This document shows positions 1 to 8,463 of a stretch of DNA of 64,000 nt, in pieces. The notes beneath the pieces are model-generated. The model ran no database searches and had not been told where the DNA came from. It worked only from the letters and a program-made list of their open reading frames with translations. Numbering within the stretch: position 1 is the first letter of the stretch; each line of letters opens with the position of its first letter. The DNA is from SZUA-35 sp964351995 (GTDB lineage: Bacteria; Actinomycetota; Acidimicrobiia; Acidimicrobiales; SZUA-35), in assembly GCA_964351995.1 (NCBI GenBank), contig CAYGQE010000016.1:32603-96602 (forward strand). The letters are read 5' to 3'. The translations under genes were made by a program, and so were the position numbers.

Positions 1-80
1 CGATACAAGTCACCGAGACCCTTGGCGATCTCGGCTGGATGGGACAATTCGGACCACTTCGTTGCTGTCATTTCAGCCAT
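1..80 (-). CDS. 5' end of an unidentified gene, cut by the window edge
   Basis: An open frame runs off the left edge. The first 26 codons read MAEMTATKWSELSHPAEIAK followed by GLGDLY. Two ATGs are possible, at 80 and 71; AGAGGA lies about 9 nt before the one at 71, which therefore looks better served. The start overlaps or abuts the stop of the dioxygenase gene at 73, so this is probably the next gene of the phn operon. Too little is visible to name a family. Confidence 0.55.
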   Translation of the reverse strand, partial: MAEMTATKWSELSHPAEIAKGLGDLY

Positions 81-789
81 TCCTCTTCCGGGCACCACGG
101 TGGGTGCCGGGCGTGTTGTTGTTGTCGAAACCGAGCGCCTGCCGACGACGCAGAACATAGTGAGCCTTGCGAAGGTCGCCCTGGACGCGGGCGCTGTAGG
201 TCAGTTCCAGCGTTCGGGCATGATGGAACGATCGATACGGGATGTGCCGGTGCAACCAAAGCGTCGCCCCGGCATCCAGCACGACCGCTGTCCACGAAAG
301 ACTCACGACCGCCAAGGTGTCGATGTTCCCCGCCCGGTCGGTGCCCAGGCGTTGCCGGTGGCTGCCAGCGGCCACTTCCAGTCCGCCCACACCGATCGGA
401 TCGATGGCGACGATGCAGCCAAGGTGTCGATCCACATAGCTGGTCTCGGCGACCAATTGACGGGCGAGCGGAACCGCACCGGCGAATCGGACCAGGTCGC
501 TGTGCAACACGGCGGGTTCGTCCAGCAGCCGTGTCGCCAGATCACGAAGTGGACCGCTGCGGACAAGCGAACCGAGAGCGTCGTGGTGATCGGCCACGTT
601 CTCGGTGGCGACGATCTCTCCTTCGACCGACCGGTGGATCAACGTATTCGGTTCGTTCGATCGCGGAACCCAGCCCCTCAGTGTCTCAGCCCATTCGGGC
701 AACACCACTTGCTGTTCAGGGGCGATCACATCGGGCACGACGAGGAAGCCTTCTCGCTTCCAGCGAGCCAGTTCTTCGTTCGTCAGCAT
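73..789 (-). CDS. Phytanoyl-CoA dioxygenase (PhyH)-like protein in the phosphonate operon
   Basis: About 238 aa. The start at 789 (MLTNEELARWKREGF) is preferred because it lies 14 nt past the phnE stop, whereas the longer frame from 828 overlaps phnE. The fold signature is visible: a LLDEPAVLHSDLVRF segment, AIDPIGVGGLEVAAGSH, and a distal WLHRHIPYRSFHHAR stretch that could supply the second His and the 2-oxoglutarate Arg. The usual HxD metal pair in the middle (PHQD-like in relatives) is not seen; the aligned stretch reads ARQLVAETSYV. Relatives of this family next to phnCDE oxidise phosphonates such as 2-aminoethylphosphonate. Membership is likely; activity is uncertain because of the missing HxD. 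Confidence 0.6.
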   Translation of the reverse strand: MLTNEELARWKREGFLVVPDVIAPEQQVVLPEWAETLRGWVPRSNEPNTLIHRSVEGEIVATENVADHHDALGSLVRSGPLRDLATRLLDEPAVLHSDLVRFAGAVPLARQLVAETSYVDRHLGCIVAIDPIGVGGLEVAAGSHRQRLGTDRAGNIDTLAVVSLSWTAVVLDAGATLWLHRHIPYRSFHHARTLELTYSARVQGDLRKAHYVLRRRQALGFDNNNTPGTHRGARKRNG

Positions 790-803
790 CTGCCAACCGT
801 CTT

Positions 804-2561
804 TCAGATCACCTGACGGCGGACCCATGTCGACAACAGTTCGATGGCGTAGACGATCACGAAGATCGAGAAGATGATGCCGCCCAGGACTTCAAAGTTG
901 AGAGTCTTCGCGGCGTTGTTGAGCAAGAAGCCAATGCCGCCAGCACCAACGATGCCGAGCACGGTCGAACTCCGAAGACTGATGTCGAACAGATAGAGCA
1001 TGTTGCCGAGCATCGAGGGCAGAACCTGAGGGGTGACGCCAGTACCGACCTCCTGCACCCTGGTGGCGCCGGTGGCGAACACACCGTCACGTGGCGCTTC
1101 GGGCACCTCCTCGATGTTGTCGGCGAGGAGCTTCGTGGCGAACCCGATCATGCCGAAGGCAAGAGCGATCGTTCCCGCAGCGGGGCCGAGACCGATGGCG
1201 GCAACCAGGATCACGGCGATCACCAGATCAGGAGCGGCACGGATCAGCAGAGCCAGGAGCCGAGTGAATCGGTACACCATGCGGCTCGGTGCGGTGTTCG
1301 CCGCGGCGAAGAACGACAGCGGCACGGCGAAGATCAAAGCCAGGAACGTAGCGGCGAAGCCGATGGCGACGGTCTCCACCAAGTCGGCAACCACTCGTTC
1401 GGTCAGCCACTCCATGTTCTTGGGCACCAAGCGCCAGAAGATGTCCGGCATCCCGCCAATCGAGGTGAAGAATTCACGGATCGACACGTCAGGAATGGTG
1501 AAGGCACCAACGAGGAGCCCGAGAGCACCCCAGCCGGCCAGGTTCAACTTGAGCCGATCTCGAGTCCAAGGGGCCGACAGGCCAGGATCACCTGGGCTGG
1601 CAGGACCCACGGTGGCCGCTGTTGCGACCGAGTTCGATGGCATGATCACCGAGCCCGGGTCGTCGACGCCGAGCGCTGCGACCTTGTCCTTCGAGCCACG
1701 TCCCACCGAGACTCCACCAAGTTCTGACCCGAGAATCGCCCGCCTGGTGATCGCCGACAGCATCTCCATCAGAAGCACCAAGACCACGATCAGCAGCGTC
1801 ACACCGAGCAGCTCGGGGTAGCGGAGGTTCCCCTGGTAGCCACGAATGGCGAGGCCGATGCCACCGGCACCGACGAACCCGAGGATCGGTGCGCCTCGAA
1901 AGTCGATCTCCAATCGGTACAGCGAGATGGCGATCACGCTTGGAACGATCTGACTCCAGATCCCGGTGATCATCTCCTGGAAACGTCCCGCACCGGTGGC
2001 GATCACCCCCTCGCGAGGGCCAGGGTCGATGTCTTCGATGGCGTCGGCCAACAGTTTGGCGATCATGCCAACCGAATGAATGCCAATGGCGAGAATGCCA
2101 GGCAACACGCCGATGCCGTAGACCCGCACGAAGACCAGAGCGAACACGAGCGTGGGCACCGCCCTGGTGAACACGATGATGCCCCGAGCAGCGAACCGCA
2201 CCGGAGCCAGCGGCATCACGTTGCTGGCCGCGAGGAAGGCCAGCGGTATGGCGATGAACACCCCGATCGCTGTACCGGCGTAGGCCATGAAGAAGGTGTC
2301 GAAGACCAGGCCAGCGAGGAAGCCACGGTCTTCCGCGGCGATCGTCGGCGGCCACATGCGTTCGAGCAGGCTCTGCGTTTCCGGCCACCCATCGACGATC
2401 GAGAAGATACTCAGATCCACTCGCCCCAAGCCCCAGATCGAACCGATCAACGCGCCGACCGCGATCAACAACAGCGTCGCTCGTGAACGGTTCCAGGGCT
2501 TGCTCAGCGGAATCGAGTCGACCGACGGCCGACCGGTAACGGGGGTGGAGATGGTGGTCAT
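804..2561 (-). CDS. phnE: Phosphonate-type ABC transporter permease, two PhnE domains fused
   Basis: 585 aa, twice the usual PhnE length. Two binding-protein-dependent permease modules are visible, about residues 20-280 and 330-585, each with several hydrophobic segments and its own cytoplasmic coupling loop (ADAIEDIDPGPREGVIATGA near 180 and ADNIEEVPEAPRDGVFATGA near 500). The fused protein should form the whole membrane channel of a phosphonate, phosphate-ester or phosphite importer. It overlaps phnC by 4 nt. Substrate specificity cannot be read from the sequence. Confidence 0.88.
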   Translation of the reverse strand: MTTISTPVTGRPSVDSIPLSKPWNRSRATLLLIAVGALIGSIWGLGRVDLSIFSIVDGWPETQSLLERMWPPTIAAEDRGFLAGLVFDTFFMAYAGTAIGVFIAIPLAFLAASNVMPLAPVRFAARGIIVFTRAVPTLVFALVFVRVYGIGVLPGILAIGIHSVGMIAKLLADAIEDIDPGPREGVIATGAGRFQEMITGIWSQIVPSVIAISLYRLEIDFRGAPILGFVGAGGIGLAIRGYQGNLRYPELLGVTLLIVVLVLLMEMLSAITRRAILGSELGGVSVGRGSKDKVAALGVDDPGSVIMPSNSVATAATVGPASPGDPGLSAPWTRDRLKLNLAGWGALGLLVGAFTIPDVSIREFFTSIGGMPDIFWRLVPKNMEWLTERVVADLVETVAIGFAATFLALIFAVPLSFFAAANTAPSRMVYRFTRLLALLIRAAPDLVIAVILVAAIGLGPAAGTIALAFGMIGFATKLLADNIEEVPEAPRDGVFATGATRVQEVGTGVTPQVLPSMLGNMLYLFDISLRSSTVLGIVGAGGIGFLLNNAAKTLNFEVLGGIIFSIFVIVYAIELLSTWVRRQVI

Positions 2562-3451
2562 CGGGCGTCGATCGACTCGATCGTTTCGTTCTCGAGGTCG
2601 ATGCGAGCCCGCCGGAGCTCCTCCTGAGCCGCAGCCCGGGAGGAGTTCGACGGCTGGTACTCCTCGATCTTCTTTCCGTCAGGATCAAGGCGAAGGTAGA
2701 CGTCCATCACCGTCTCGTGCGCGGTGTCTTCATCGACCATCGTGTCGAGCACCATCTTCCCGTCGCGCAAACCAATCAGGCGGTTGGCCCAACCGAGGGC
2801 GAGGTCGACCTGGTGGAGCGAGCACAGCACCGTGATGTTGTCCTCCAGACACAGTCGGAAGAGCACATCCATCACTTGGCCCGAGATCTCCGGGTCGAGC
2901 GACGCCACGGGCTCATCGGCGAGAACGATGCGCGGCTTCTGCATCATCGTTCGGGCGATCGCCACTCGCTGCTGCTGGCCGCCTGACAGCGTGTCTGTGC
3001 GCTGCCACGCTCGATCGGCCAGCCCCACACGATCGAGTTGCTCGATCGCCTCCCTCCGCATGGCCTTCGGATACATCCACGCACCCATCCGCGGGCCGCG
3101 CAGCCGGCCGAGCGCTCCAGAGAGCACGTTCTCGACGCAGCTGAGGCGACCCACGATGTTGAACTGCTGGAAGACGAAACCGACATCACGTCGGAGTCCT
3201 CGCAGCTCAGCGCCCTTCGACGCTGGAACGTCGACACCGAGCACACGCACGTCCCCGGACGTTGGCTGGTGCAGACCATTGAGGTGCCGCAGCAGCGTCG
3301 ATTTGCCAGAACCCGAGAGCCCGATGATCACGAGCAGTTGGCCTTCCGGCACCGAGAACGACACCCCGTCGAGGGCACGAACCCGGCCCCCGTCGAATGT
3401 CTTGACGAGGTTGCTGACCTCGACTGCAGTTGCTGGTGTCGACATGATCAA
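2558..3451 (-). CDS. phnC: Phosphonate ABC transporter ATP-binding protein
   Basis: 297 aa ATPase. Walker A GLSGSGKST is near residue 43, signature LSGGQQQRVAIARTM near 155, Walker B IVLADEPVASLDP near 176, followed by the switch His (CSLHQVDLA). The C-terminus carries about 40 extra residues beyond the usual PhnC. The first codons overlap phnD by 4 nt and the last overlap phnE by 4 nt, so the three are translationally coupled as phnD-phnC-phnE. Confidence 0.9.
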   Translation of the reverse strand: MIMSTPATAVEVSNLVKTFDGGRVRALDGVSFSVPEGQLLVIIGLSGSGKSTLLRHLNGLHQPTSGDVRVLGVDVPASKGAELRGLRRDVGFVFQQFNIVGRLSCVENVLSGALGRLRGPRMGAWMYPKAMRREAIEQLDRVGLADRAWQRTDTLSGGQQQRVAIARTMMQKPRIVLADEPVASLDPEISGQVMDVLFRLCLEDNITVLCSLHQVDLALGWANRLIGLRDGKMVLDTMVDEDTAHETVMDVYLRLDPDGKKIEEYQPSNSSRAAAQEELRRARIDLENETIESIDAR

Positions 3452-4476
3452 TCACACCGGCTTGCTTGGGTGATCTCGCAGACCTGGCGGATGCCGTCGT
3501 AGAAGCTGTCGTCCTTGGCCACGAAGCCCCACGTGTCCTCCTCGTCGGCGAACGAGCAGTCATTTTCCTCCGGCGTGCCCTCACAGAAGCCGTTGGCGGT
3601 TGCCCATTCGACGTTCACCTTGGTGGTGATGACCTCCTGGAAGGCTTCGACGAAGCTGGCCGGCAGGCTGTTGCTGATGGCCATCGGTGCTCCGGCGATG
3701 ATCTGGCTCTTCCAGATGATCTCGAGAACCGCATCAGCCTCGTTGACCGTCTCGGTTCCTTCTGCGGTATCGATCACGCCAGCGATGTCGCCACTCTCGA
3801 TGAGTTGCGCCGTGACCATCGAGTCGTAGGCGAAGCCCGCATCGCAGTCGCCAGCAGCGACGGTGAGTGCCGAGGCGTCGTGGCCACCGGCGAACGTCGG
3901 GTTGATGTCGGTCGATGTCTCGGAGGGATCGAGGCCGGCAGCCAGCAGACCCTCGGAGGGGAACAAGAAGCCCGAGGTCGAGCCCGGGTCGACGAAGCAG
4001 ATGTTCTTGCCCGCGAAGTCCTCGATCGAGGCGATGCCCGAGCCGGGCTGGGTGATGGCGTAGCTCCGATAGCCGGGCTCAATGTCGGGGCCGTCGGTCA
4101 TGACACCAGCGACACTCACGTCGGCGCCGTTGTTGGTGGCGATCACGTAGGAGAAGCCGCCGAACTGGGCAACGTCGACGCGATTGGCGATAATGCCTTC
4201 GATCACGCCGGCGTAGTCAGAGGCCTGGAAGAACTCGATCTCGATGCCGAGTTCGGACTCGAGGATGGCTCGGGTGGTGTCGAAGTCAGCCTCGAGGCTG
4301 CTTGCGGCTTCTGCCGGTACGGCGCCGAAGACGATCTCGGTCGGCCAATCTGCTGGACGCTCGTCGGCTACGGCCTCTGGGCCAGCTGCTTCTTCTTCAT
4401 CGGTGCCGCACGCTGCGGCGACCATTACCAGAGCGGCGAGAAGTGCGAACACTTTCCGCCAAGAAGTCATCATCAT
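3448..4476 (-). CDS. phnD: Phosphonate ABC transporter substrate-binding lipoprotein
   Basis: About 342 aa. The start at 4476 is chosen because AAAGGA lies 9 nt upstream and a lipoprotein signal follows at once (MMMTSWRKVFALLAALVMVA, lipobox AAAC). The longer upstream frame has no signal peptide. The body has the PhnD features FGAVPAE..., QFGGFSYVIA and a PGSTSGFLFP anion-binding loop near residue 165. As first gene of the operon it captures the phosphorus compound outside the membrane for PhnE/PhnC. The 174 nt upstream (4477-4650) must hold the operon promoter; no clear Pho box was recognised. Confidence 0.88.
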   Translation of the reverse strand: MMMTSWRKVFALLAALVMVAAACGTDEEEAAGPEAVADERPADWPTEIVFGAVPAEAASSLEADFDTTRAILESELGIEIEFFQASDYAGVIEGIIANRVDVAQFGGFSYVIATNNGADVSVAGVMTDGPDIEPGYRSYAITQPGSGIASIEDFAGKNICFVDPGSTSGFLFPSEGLLAAGLDPSETSTDINPTFAGGHDASALTVAAGDCDAGFAYDSMVTAQLIESGDIAGVIDTAEGTETVNEADAVLEIIWKSQIIAGAPMAISNSLPASFVEAFQEVITTKVNVEWATANGFCEGTPEENDCSFADEEDTWGFVAKDDSFYDGIRQVCEITQASRCD

Positions 4477-4650
4477 GTGGTTGGTTCCTTTGCTTGGCCC
4501 AGGTGGGCGTTGCTTCCAGATCACGAAGCTAGGAAGCCGAAGCAAACGACAACTGAACGCAGATCGACCGTTGCGTGTTGATCGAGGAAACGTTCTGGGT
4601 CGTTCAAACAACGACGAAACGACTGCTGCATGGCCGCGAGGTGAATCTCG

Positions 4651-5904
4651 TCAGCGGGAGGCTGTGTCGGAGACGGCGATGGCCGAGATCCACACCCGTC
4701 CATCGAACAGTGTTGGTAGCGACAGGTCGAAGCGACCACCGGCTGCGGTCACGACCGTCACGCTCGACCCGTGCAGCGGCTCAGGTTCGCCCAGGACATC
4801 CTGTTCGGCGAACACCATCGCATCGCCCAACCACGCCAGCCGGGTGTAGGCCGACGCGGAAGCCACCATCGAACCTGTGGCTCCGTCCCGGGAGACAACA
4901 ACCGAACCGTCGAATGGCGTGCCACGGACACCACGATCAGCAATGAGAACAGCGGTCTGGTCTTCCGCTGCGGTCAGCGTCCAGACGACGTCGTCGGAAT
5001 CGACGAACGGCACCGACTCGACGCTCCATGTGGCACCGTCGATGAACGTCGAACCTGACCTGCCGCCCGAAAAGAGCAGACGCCCGTCGTGCCATCGGCC
5101 GACGTACGCCCCGCCGATCTCTTCGGCCACGACGTCGCCGCTCGGATCGATCAGTGCGGAGGCGGGAACTCGAAACGACGTCCGGACCGAGAAGCCCCAG
5201 TCGCCCCAACCGCTCAACGCTCCACGGGCCTGCAGTTCGAGCCCCTTGTCGGCTTCGGACTCAGCAGCGTTCTCGAAGTCGATGGAGAAGATTGTCTCTC
5301 GTTGATCGGTCGTCCACGCGATCTGACCCGTCTGCTCATCGTGCCAGGCGAACCCAACAACATCGATCGCCACCGGCTCGAACGCACCACCGACCGGGGC
5401 TACCCAGAGCACCTCTCGAACGCCGGCCAGACGCGAGAGCGATGTTGCAGCGAGCCAGCGCCCCGATGCATCGAACACGAAGTTGCGCAGGGGTGGCAGG
5501 TCCAGCACCTCGGTTGCTTCTGGAGTGATCGAAAGCAGCCGGCTCTCGTTTCCGGCGCGGTCGCTGACCACGACGAGCAGTCGCTGATCGCCCCACTCGG
5601 CGAGTCCGACTTCTCTGGACAGATCAACCTCGGTCGTACTCACTGCCCGGGTTGACGTTGCCGACGACGGCGACGTCGGGACCGACGGGTCGACGTCGTT
5701 CGGCACCGGCGTTCGTGCCGTCAATAGCCACACCGCAGCGATCCCGAGCAAGCCAACAACCGCCGCATCGACCCATCTCGACCGGCGACTAACCGCTACC
5801 TCCGTGCTCTCGGCCGCATTGCTCGAGTCCGACGAAGCTTCGATGAACTCGAACTGATCAGCATCGTCTCGGTGGCCACCATCGACGCTGTCACCCACGA
5901 CCAA
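4651..5904 (-). CDS. Membrane-anchored, probably beta-propeller protein, unknown function
   Basis: 417 aa. An acidic N-terminus is followed by one transmembrane helix near residues 45-62 (WVDAAVVGLLGIAAVWLLTA), then a Thr/Ser-rich linker and about 320 residues of short repeated beta segments with WD-like phrases (WLAATSLSRLAG, GFAWHDEQTGQIAWTT, ARLAWLGDAMVFAE), as in extracytoplasmic TolB/WD40-like propellers. The C-terminal phrase LFDGRVWISAIAV recurs in a gene fragment at 27080-27172, so it belongs to a multi-copy family here. No function is proposed. Confidence 0.6.
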   Translation of the reverse strand: MVVGDSVDGGHRDDADQFEFIEASSDSSNAAESTEVAVSRRSRWVDAAVVGLLGIAAVWLLTARTPVPNDVDPSVPTSPSSATSTRAVSTTEVDLSREVGLAEWGDQRLLVVVSDRAGNESRLLSITPEATEVLDLPPLRNFVFDASGRWLAATSLSRLAGVREVLWVAPVGGAFEPVAIDVVGFAWHDEQTGQIAWTTDQRETIFSIDFENAAESEADKGLELQARGALSGWGDWGFSVRTSFRVPASALIDPSGDVVAEEIGGAYVGRWHDGRLLFSGGRSGSTFIDGATWSVESVPFVDSDDVVWTLTAAEDQTAVLIADRGVRGTPFDGSVVVSRDGATGSMVASASAYTRLAWLGDAMVFAEQDVLGEPEPLHGSSVTVVTAAGGRFDLSLPTLFDGRVWISAIAVSDTASR

Positions 5905-6102
5905 CCTCGCTCATGCGAGCCCCACTTGAACCATCGTTCTGGACGCCCACCGCCCCGAGCCGACTCCCGCAGGGGAGGAACGGAAGGGCTCAGTCGTGCG
6001 GCGAGCGATGGCCAAGACCGTACGTCGAGATCGCCCGATCACGATCGAGATCACGCGCGCTTCGGGCAGTGTTCATCTCCTGGCCACTCTGGCCAATCGA
6101 GA

Positions 6103-6591
6103 TCAGGGCCGGTTGACCTTGGGCACGGTCGTCACGGACCACGTGCCCGACTCCTCGGCGTTCGGTTCAACCGGAGCTGGATCAACCACCCAGAACCGAT
6201 TGGCGTACTCGTCGCTTTCCAAGAAGCCGCGAATCATTCCGGTCAGCGAACGGCCGGACCGGTACTCGCTCACCCAGAACGCAAAGCCTGACGGGTCTGG
6301 CTCTCGCTGCAGCAAGCCCTCGTAGATACTGCGAACGACGATCTCGGCGTTCGTCTTCCCGACGTACTCGGGTGACTCCGAGAATGCAGTCATGACCGCA
6401 CCACGGGCAAGTCCGTCAGCCATTCGGTCCAACCAGAATCGGCGACCACCGTCGTCCGGGGTTCGTTCCAACACGTTGTCGTAGACCAGGTCGATGAACT
6501 CGCTGTCGGTCAGCGAGCCGTCCAACGAGCAAGAAGTGCCGAACACGAACTCGGCGAGCATTCGTTCAACAGGTGGACGAATGCTCGCCAC
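6103..6591 (-). CDS. DUF4214 domain protein
   Basis: 162 aa from a GTG. Two adjacent DUF4214-type units are visible (LVYDNVLERTPDDGGRRFWL... and IYEGLLQREPDPSGFAFWV...), each ending in an F-x-ES-x-EY element. DUF4214 units usually sit at the C-terminus of large secreted proteins, as in the gene at 8464. There is no signal peptide and no good ribosome site at the GTG, and the frame stays open further upstream into the nitrile hydratase accessory gene. It may therefore be a shortened remnant of a larger protein, or the true start may lie upstream. Confidence 0.6.
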   Translation of the reverse strand: MASIRPPVERMLAEFVFGTSCSLDGSLTDSEFIDLVYDNVLERTPDDGGRRFWLDRMADGLARGAVMTAFSESPEYVGKTNAEIVVRSIYEGLLQREPDPSGFAFWVSEYRSGRSLTGMIRGFLESDEYANRFWVVDPAPVEPNAEESGTWSVTTVPKVNRP

Positions 6592-6623
6592 GTTGTACGG
6601 GAGGGCTGAGATGGAACGAAAGA

Positions 6624-6962
6624 TCAGTGATCGTGACCGGGTGCTCGCGCTGCCAGGTCGCGAGAGCGGTTTTCCCAGCTTGCCTCGTCGACCGGCCCGA
6701 TTGATGCGGCGACGATGCCCAGTGCGTCGAGCCAGCAGGACCAGTACTGCTGCGGCGAGCCTGTGTCCTCTCCCGCAGCGTCAGCTCGCCCCACGGTGGT
6801 GATCAGTGCCGCTTGGAACTCTGACCACTCGAGCTTGCCGGCCTCAGCCAGGGCTGCGGCGACGCCAAAGGCTCGGCTCTGCCAGGGTGCGTCGAACACC
6901 AGCTCACCATTGGCCCGTGGTGGCGCACCCGGGCCGGAAGCAGCGAGGTCGACCTCACTCAT
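6624..6962 (-). CDS. Nitrile hydratase accessory protein
   Basis: 112 aa, third gene of the nitrile hydratase operon, overlapping the alpha-subunit gene by 4 nt. Phrases such as FDAPWQSRAFGVAAALAEAG, LEWSEFQAALI, YWSCWLDALG and a terminal ENRSRDLAARAPGHDH match the small activator family (p14K/NhlE-like) that resembles the beta-subunit N-terminus. In characterised cobalt enzymes this partner swaps with apo-alpha subunit to load the metal. Position and length agree with that role. Confidence 0.85.
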   Translation of the reverse strand: MSEVDLAASGPGAPPRANGELVFDAPWQSRAFGVAAALAEAGKLEWSEFQAALITTVGRADAAGEDTGSPQQYWSCWLDALGIVAASIGPVDEASWENRSRDLAARAPGHDH

Positions 6963-7594
6963 GCCGAGGTCGCTTCAGCAGTGGGTCGACCCGCTCGGCG
7001 CACGCCGATCATCGAATCTCGTGTGACCACGTCGACCAACTCAGCCTCGCCGAGATCCTCGGTTCCCGCCGGGCGTTGCGGTAGCACCAGGTACCGGATC
7101 TCGGCGGACGAGTCCCACACTTGGATCTCGACATCGTCGTCGAGCGTGGTGCCGAACTCGCTCAGCACGGCGCGGGGCTCGCGCACCGCTCTGGCCCGAT
7201 ACTCCGGCGACTTGTACCACGACGGAGGCAGACCGAGCACCGGCCACGGGTAGCAAGAGCAGAGCGTGCAGACCACCAGGTTGTGCACCTCGTTGGAGTT
7301 CTCGACGACCACGATGCGTTCGCCTTGCGCTCCCCCGTAGCCGAGCTCGGCAATGGCGGCGGTGCCGTCATCGAGCAGGCGCTGCTTGTAGGCAGGGTCG
7401 GTCCATGCCCGTGCTACCACCCGTGCGCCGTTCATGGGCCCGAGGTCGTGCTCGTACTTCTCGATCAGTGCGTCAACCTGCGCTGGGTCGATGAGCCCGG
7501 CCTCGATCAGCAGCGACTCGATCGCCTCGGTACGGATCGCTGGATCGGCAGGGTCGGGCGTATGCGTGTGACCGTGGTCGTGGTCGTGGCTCAT
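6959..7594 (-). CDS. nthA: Nitrile hydratase alpha subunit, cobalt type
   Basis: 211 aa. The metal-claw motif VCTLCSC lies near residue 108; Thr in CTLCSC is the marker of cobalt enzymes (iron enzymes have CSLCSC). It is followed by the conserved YPWPVLGLPPSWYKSPEYRAR. The N-terminus is very His-rich (MSHDHDHGHTH), which may assist metal capture. With the beta subunit it hydrates nitriles to amides in the cytoplasm. Gene order beta-alpha-accessory with 4-nt overlaps on both sides is the usual arrangement for cobalt enzymes. No cobalt transporter lies nearby. Confidence 0.93.
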   Translation of the reverse strand: MSHDHDHGHTHTPDPADPAIRTEAIESLLIEAGLIDPAQVDALIEKYEHDLGPMNGARVVARAWTDPAYKQRLLDDGTAAIAELGYGGAQGERIVVVENSNEVHNLVVCTLCSCYPWPVLGLPPSWYKSPEYRARAVREPRAVLSEFGTTLDDDVEIQVWDSSAEIRYLVLPQRPAGTEDLGEAELVDVVTRDSMIGVRRAGRPTAEATSA

Positions 7595-8256
7595 GTTGCC
7601 TCCAAGTAGGGCTCGAACAGGTCGACGTGAACGGCATGATCGAGATCGGCGTGATCGAGACGGTCATCGGGCCAGAGGTCGCTGGCAGCAAATCTCACGG
7701 CGTACGCCCACTGCGGCTGCTCGCCCAACCCGTGGGCGTGACTGTCGGGGTAGACCCACGAACCGTTGATCATCTGCACCGTGCCCTCCCGCCCCAAGAC
7801 GTAGTCGGGCAGCCGGGTGTGGCCGCTGGCGACAGCGTCGGTCGGGCGGCGGACCATGACGCGGTCACCGACCGAGAAACGGGGCGGCTCATCGACTGGG
7901 CGTGCTGCGCCTCGCCCCTTCGCCGCATGTGCGTCGGTCGTGCGAACCGGGTCGACCTGTGAGACACCGCCAGAAAGACGGGCCGTCACGGCATCGGCGC
8001 CGAGCACGCCGCCTTCGACCAGCATTCGCTCTCCGTTGCGGATCCACTTCTCGAAGTAGCTGATCGATCGATAGACCTCGGGTGCTTCGCGCTCGATGCC
8101 GTGACGGAAGGCGTCGGTGTTGAATCCTCCCAGAACCTGAGACAGTTGCGTCACGGCGAAGGCGTGACGCTCCCAGTCGTCGTGAAAGATCGCATCGTCG
8201 TCGACCGGAACCCGCCCGAATCCTGCACGTCCCCCGAGATCGTGTACTCCGCTCAC
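7591..8256 (-). CDS. nthB: Nitrile hydratase beta subunit
   Basis: 221 aa, first gene of the operon. It opens with the diagnostic MSGVHDLGGRAGFGRVP and WERHAFAVTQL, and its C-terminal half has the SH3-like fold typical of the family (FSVGDRVMVRRP, HTRLPDYVLGREGTVQMI, YAVRFAASDLWPDD). It forms the alpha-beta heterodimer with the product of the overlapping downstream gene. The expected next enzyme, an amidase, is not in the operon; a broken amidase gene lies 5 kb away. Confidence 0.92.
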   Translation of the reverse strand: MSGVHDLGGRAGFGRVPVDDDAIFHDDWERHAFAVTQLSQVLGGFNTDAFRHGIEREAPEVYRSISYFEKWIRNGERMLVEGGVLGADAVTARLSGGVSQVDPVRTTDAHAAKGRGAARPVDEPPRFSVGDRVMVRRPTDAVASGHTRLPDYVLGREGTVQMINGSWVYPDSHAHGLGEQPQWAYAVRFAASDLWPDDRLDHADLDHAVHVDLFEPYLEAT

Positions 8257-8463
8257 CCGCCTGACACTAGGGCCACACGTCGGGCGCAGGAAACGGTTGC
8301 GCCGATATACGAGCTCGGGCCGCTACGGGCAGCTTCCTGACTGGGTTGGATGACCCAACCAACCAGGCGCTCCCTCCCCAGGCGTCACCACTCGGAGAGC
8401 GGATACGTTCGTCGATCTCGTCCAACTCAGGCCGAGTCGAGAATTGCTGCGATTGGTTCACCA

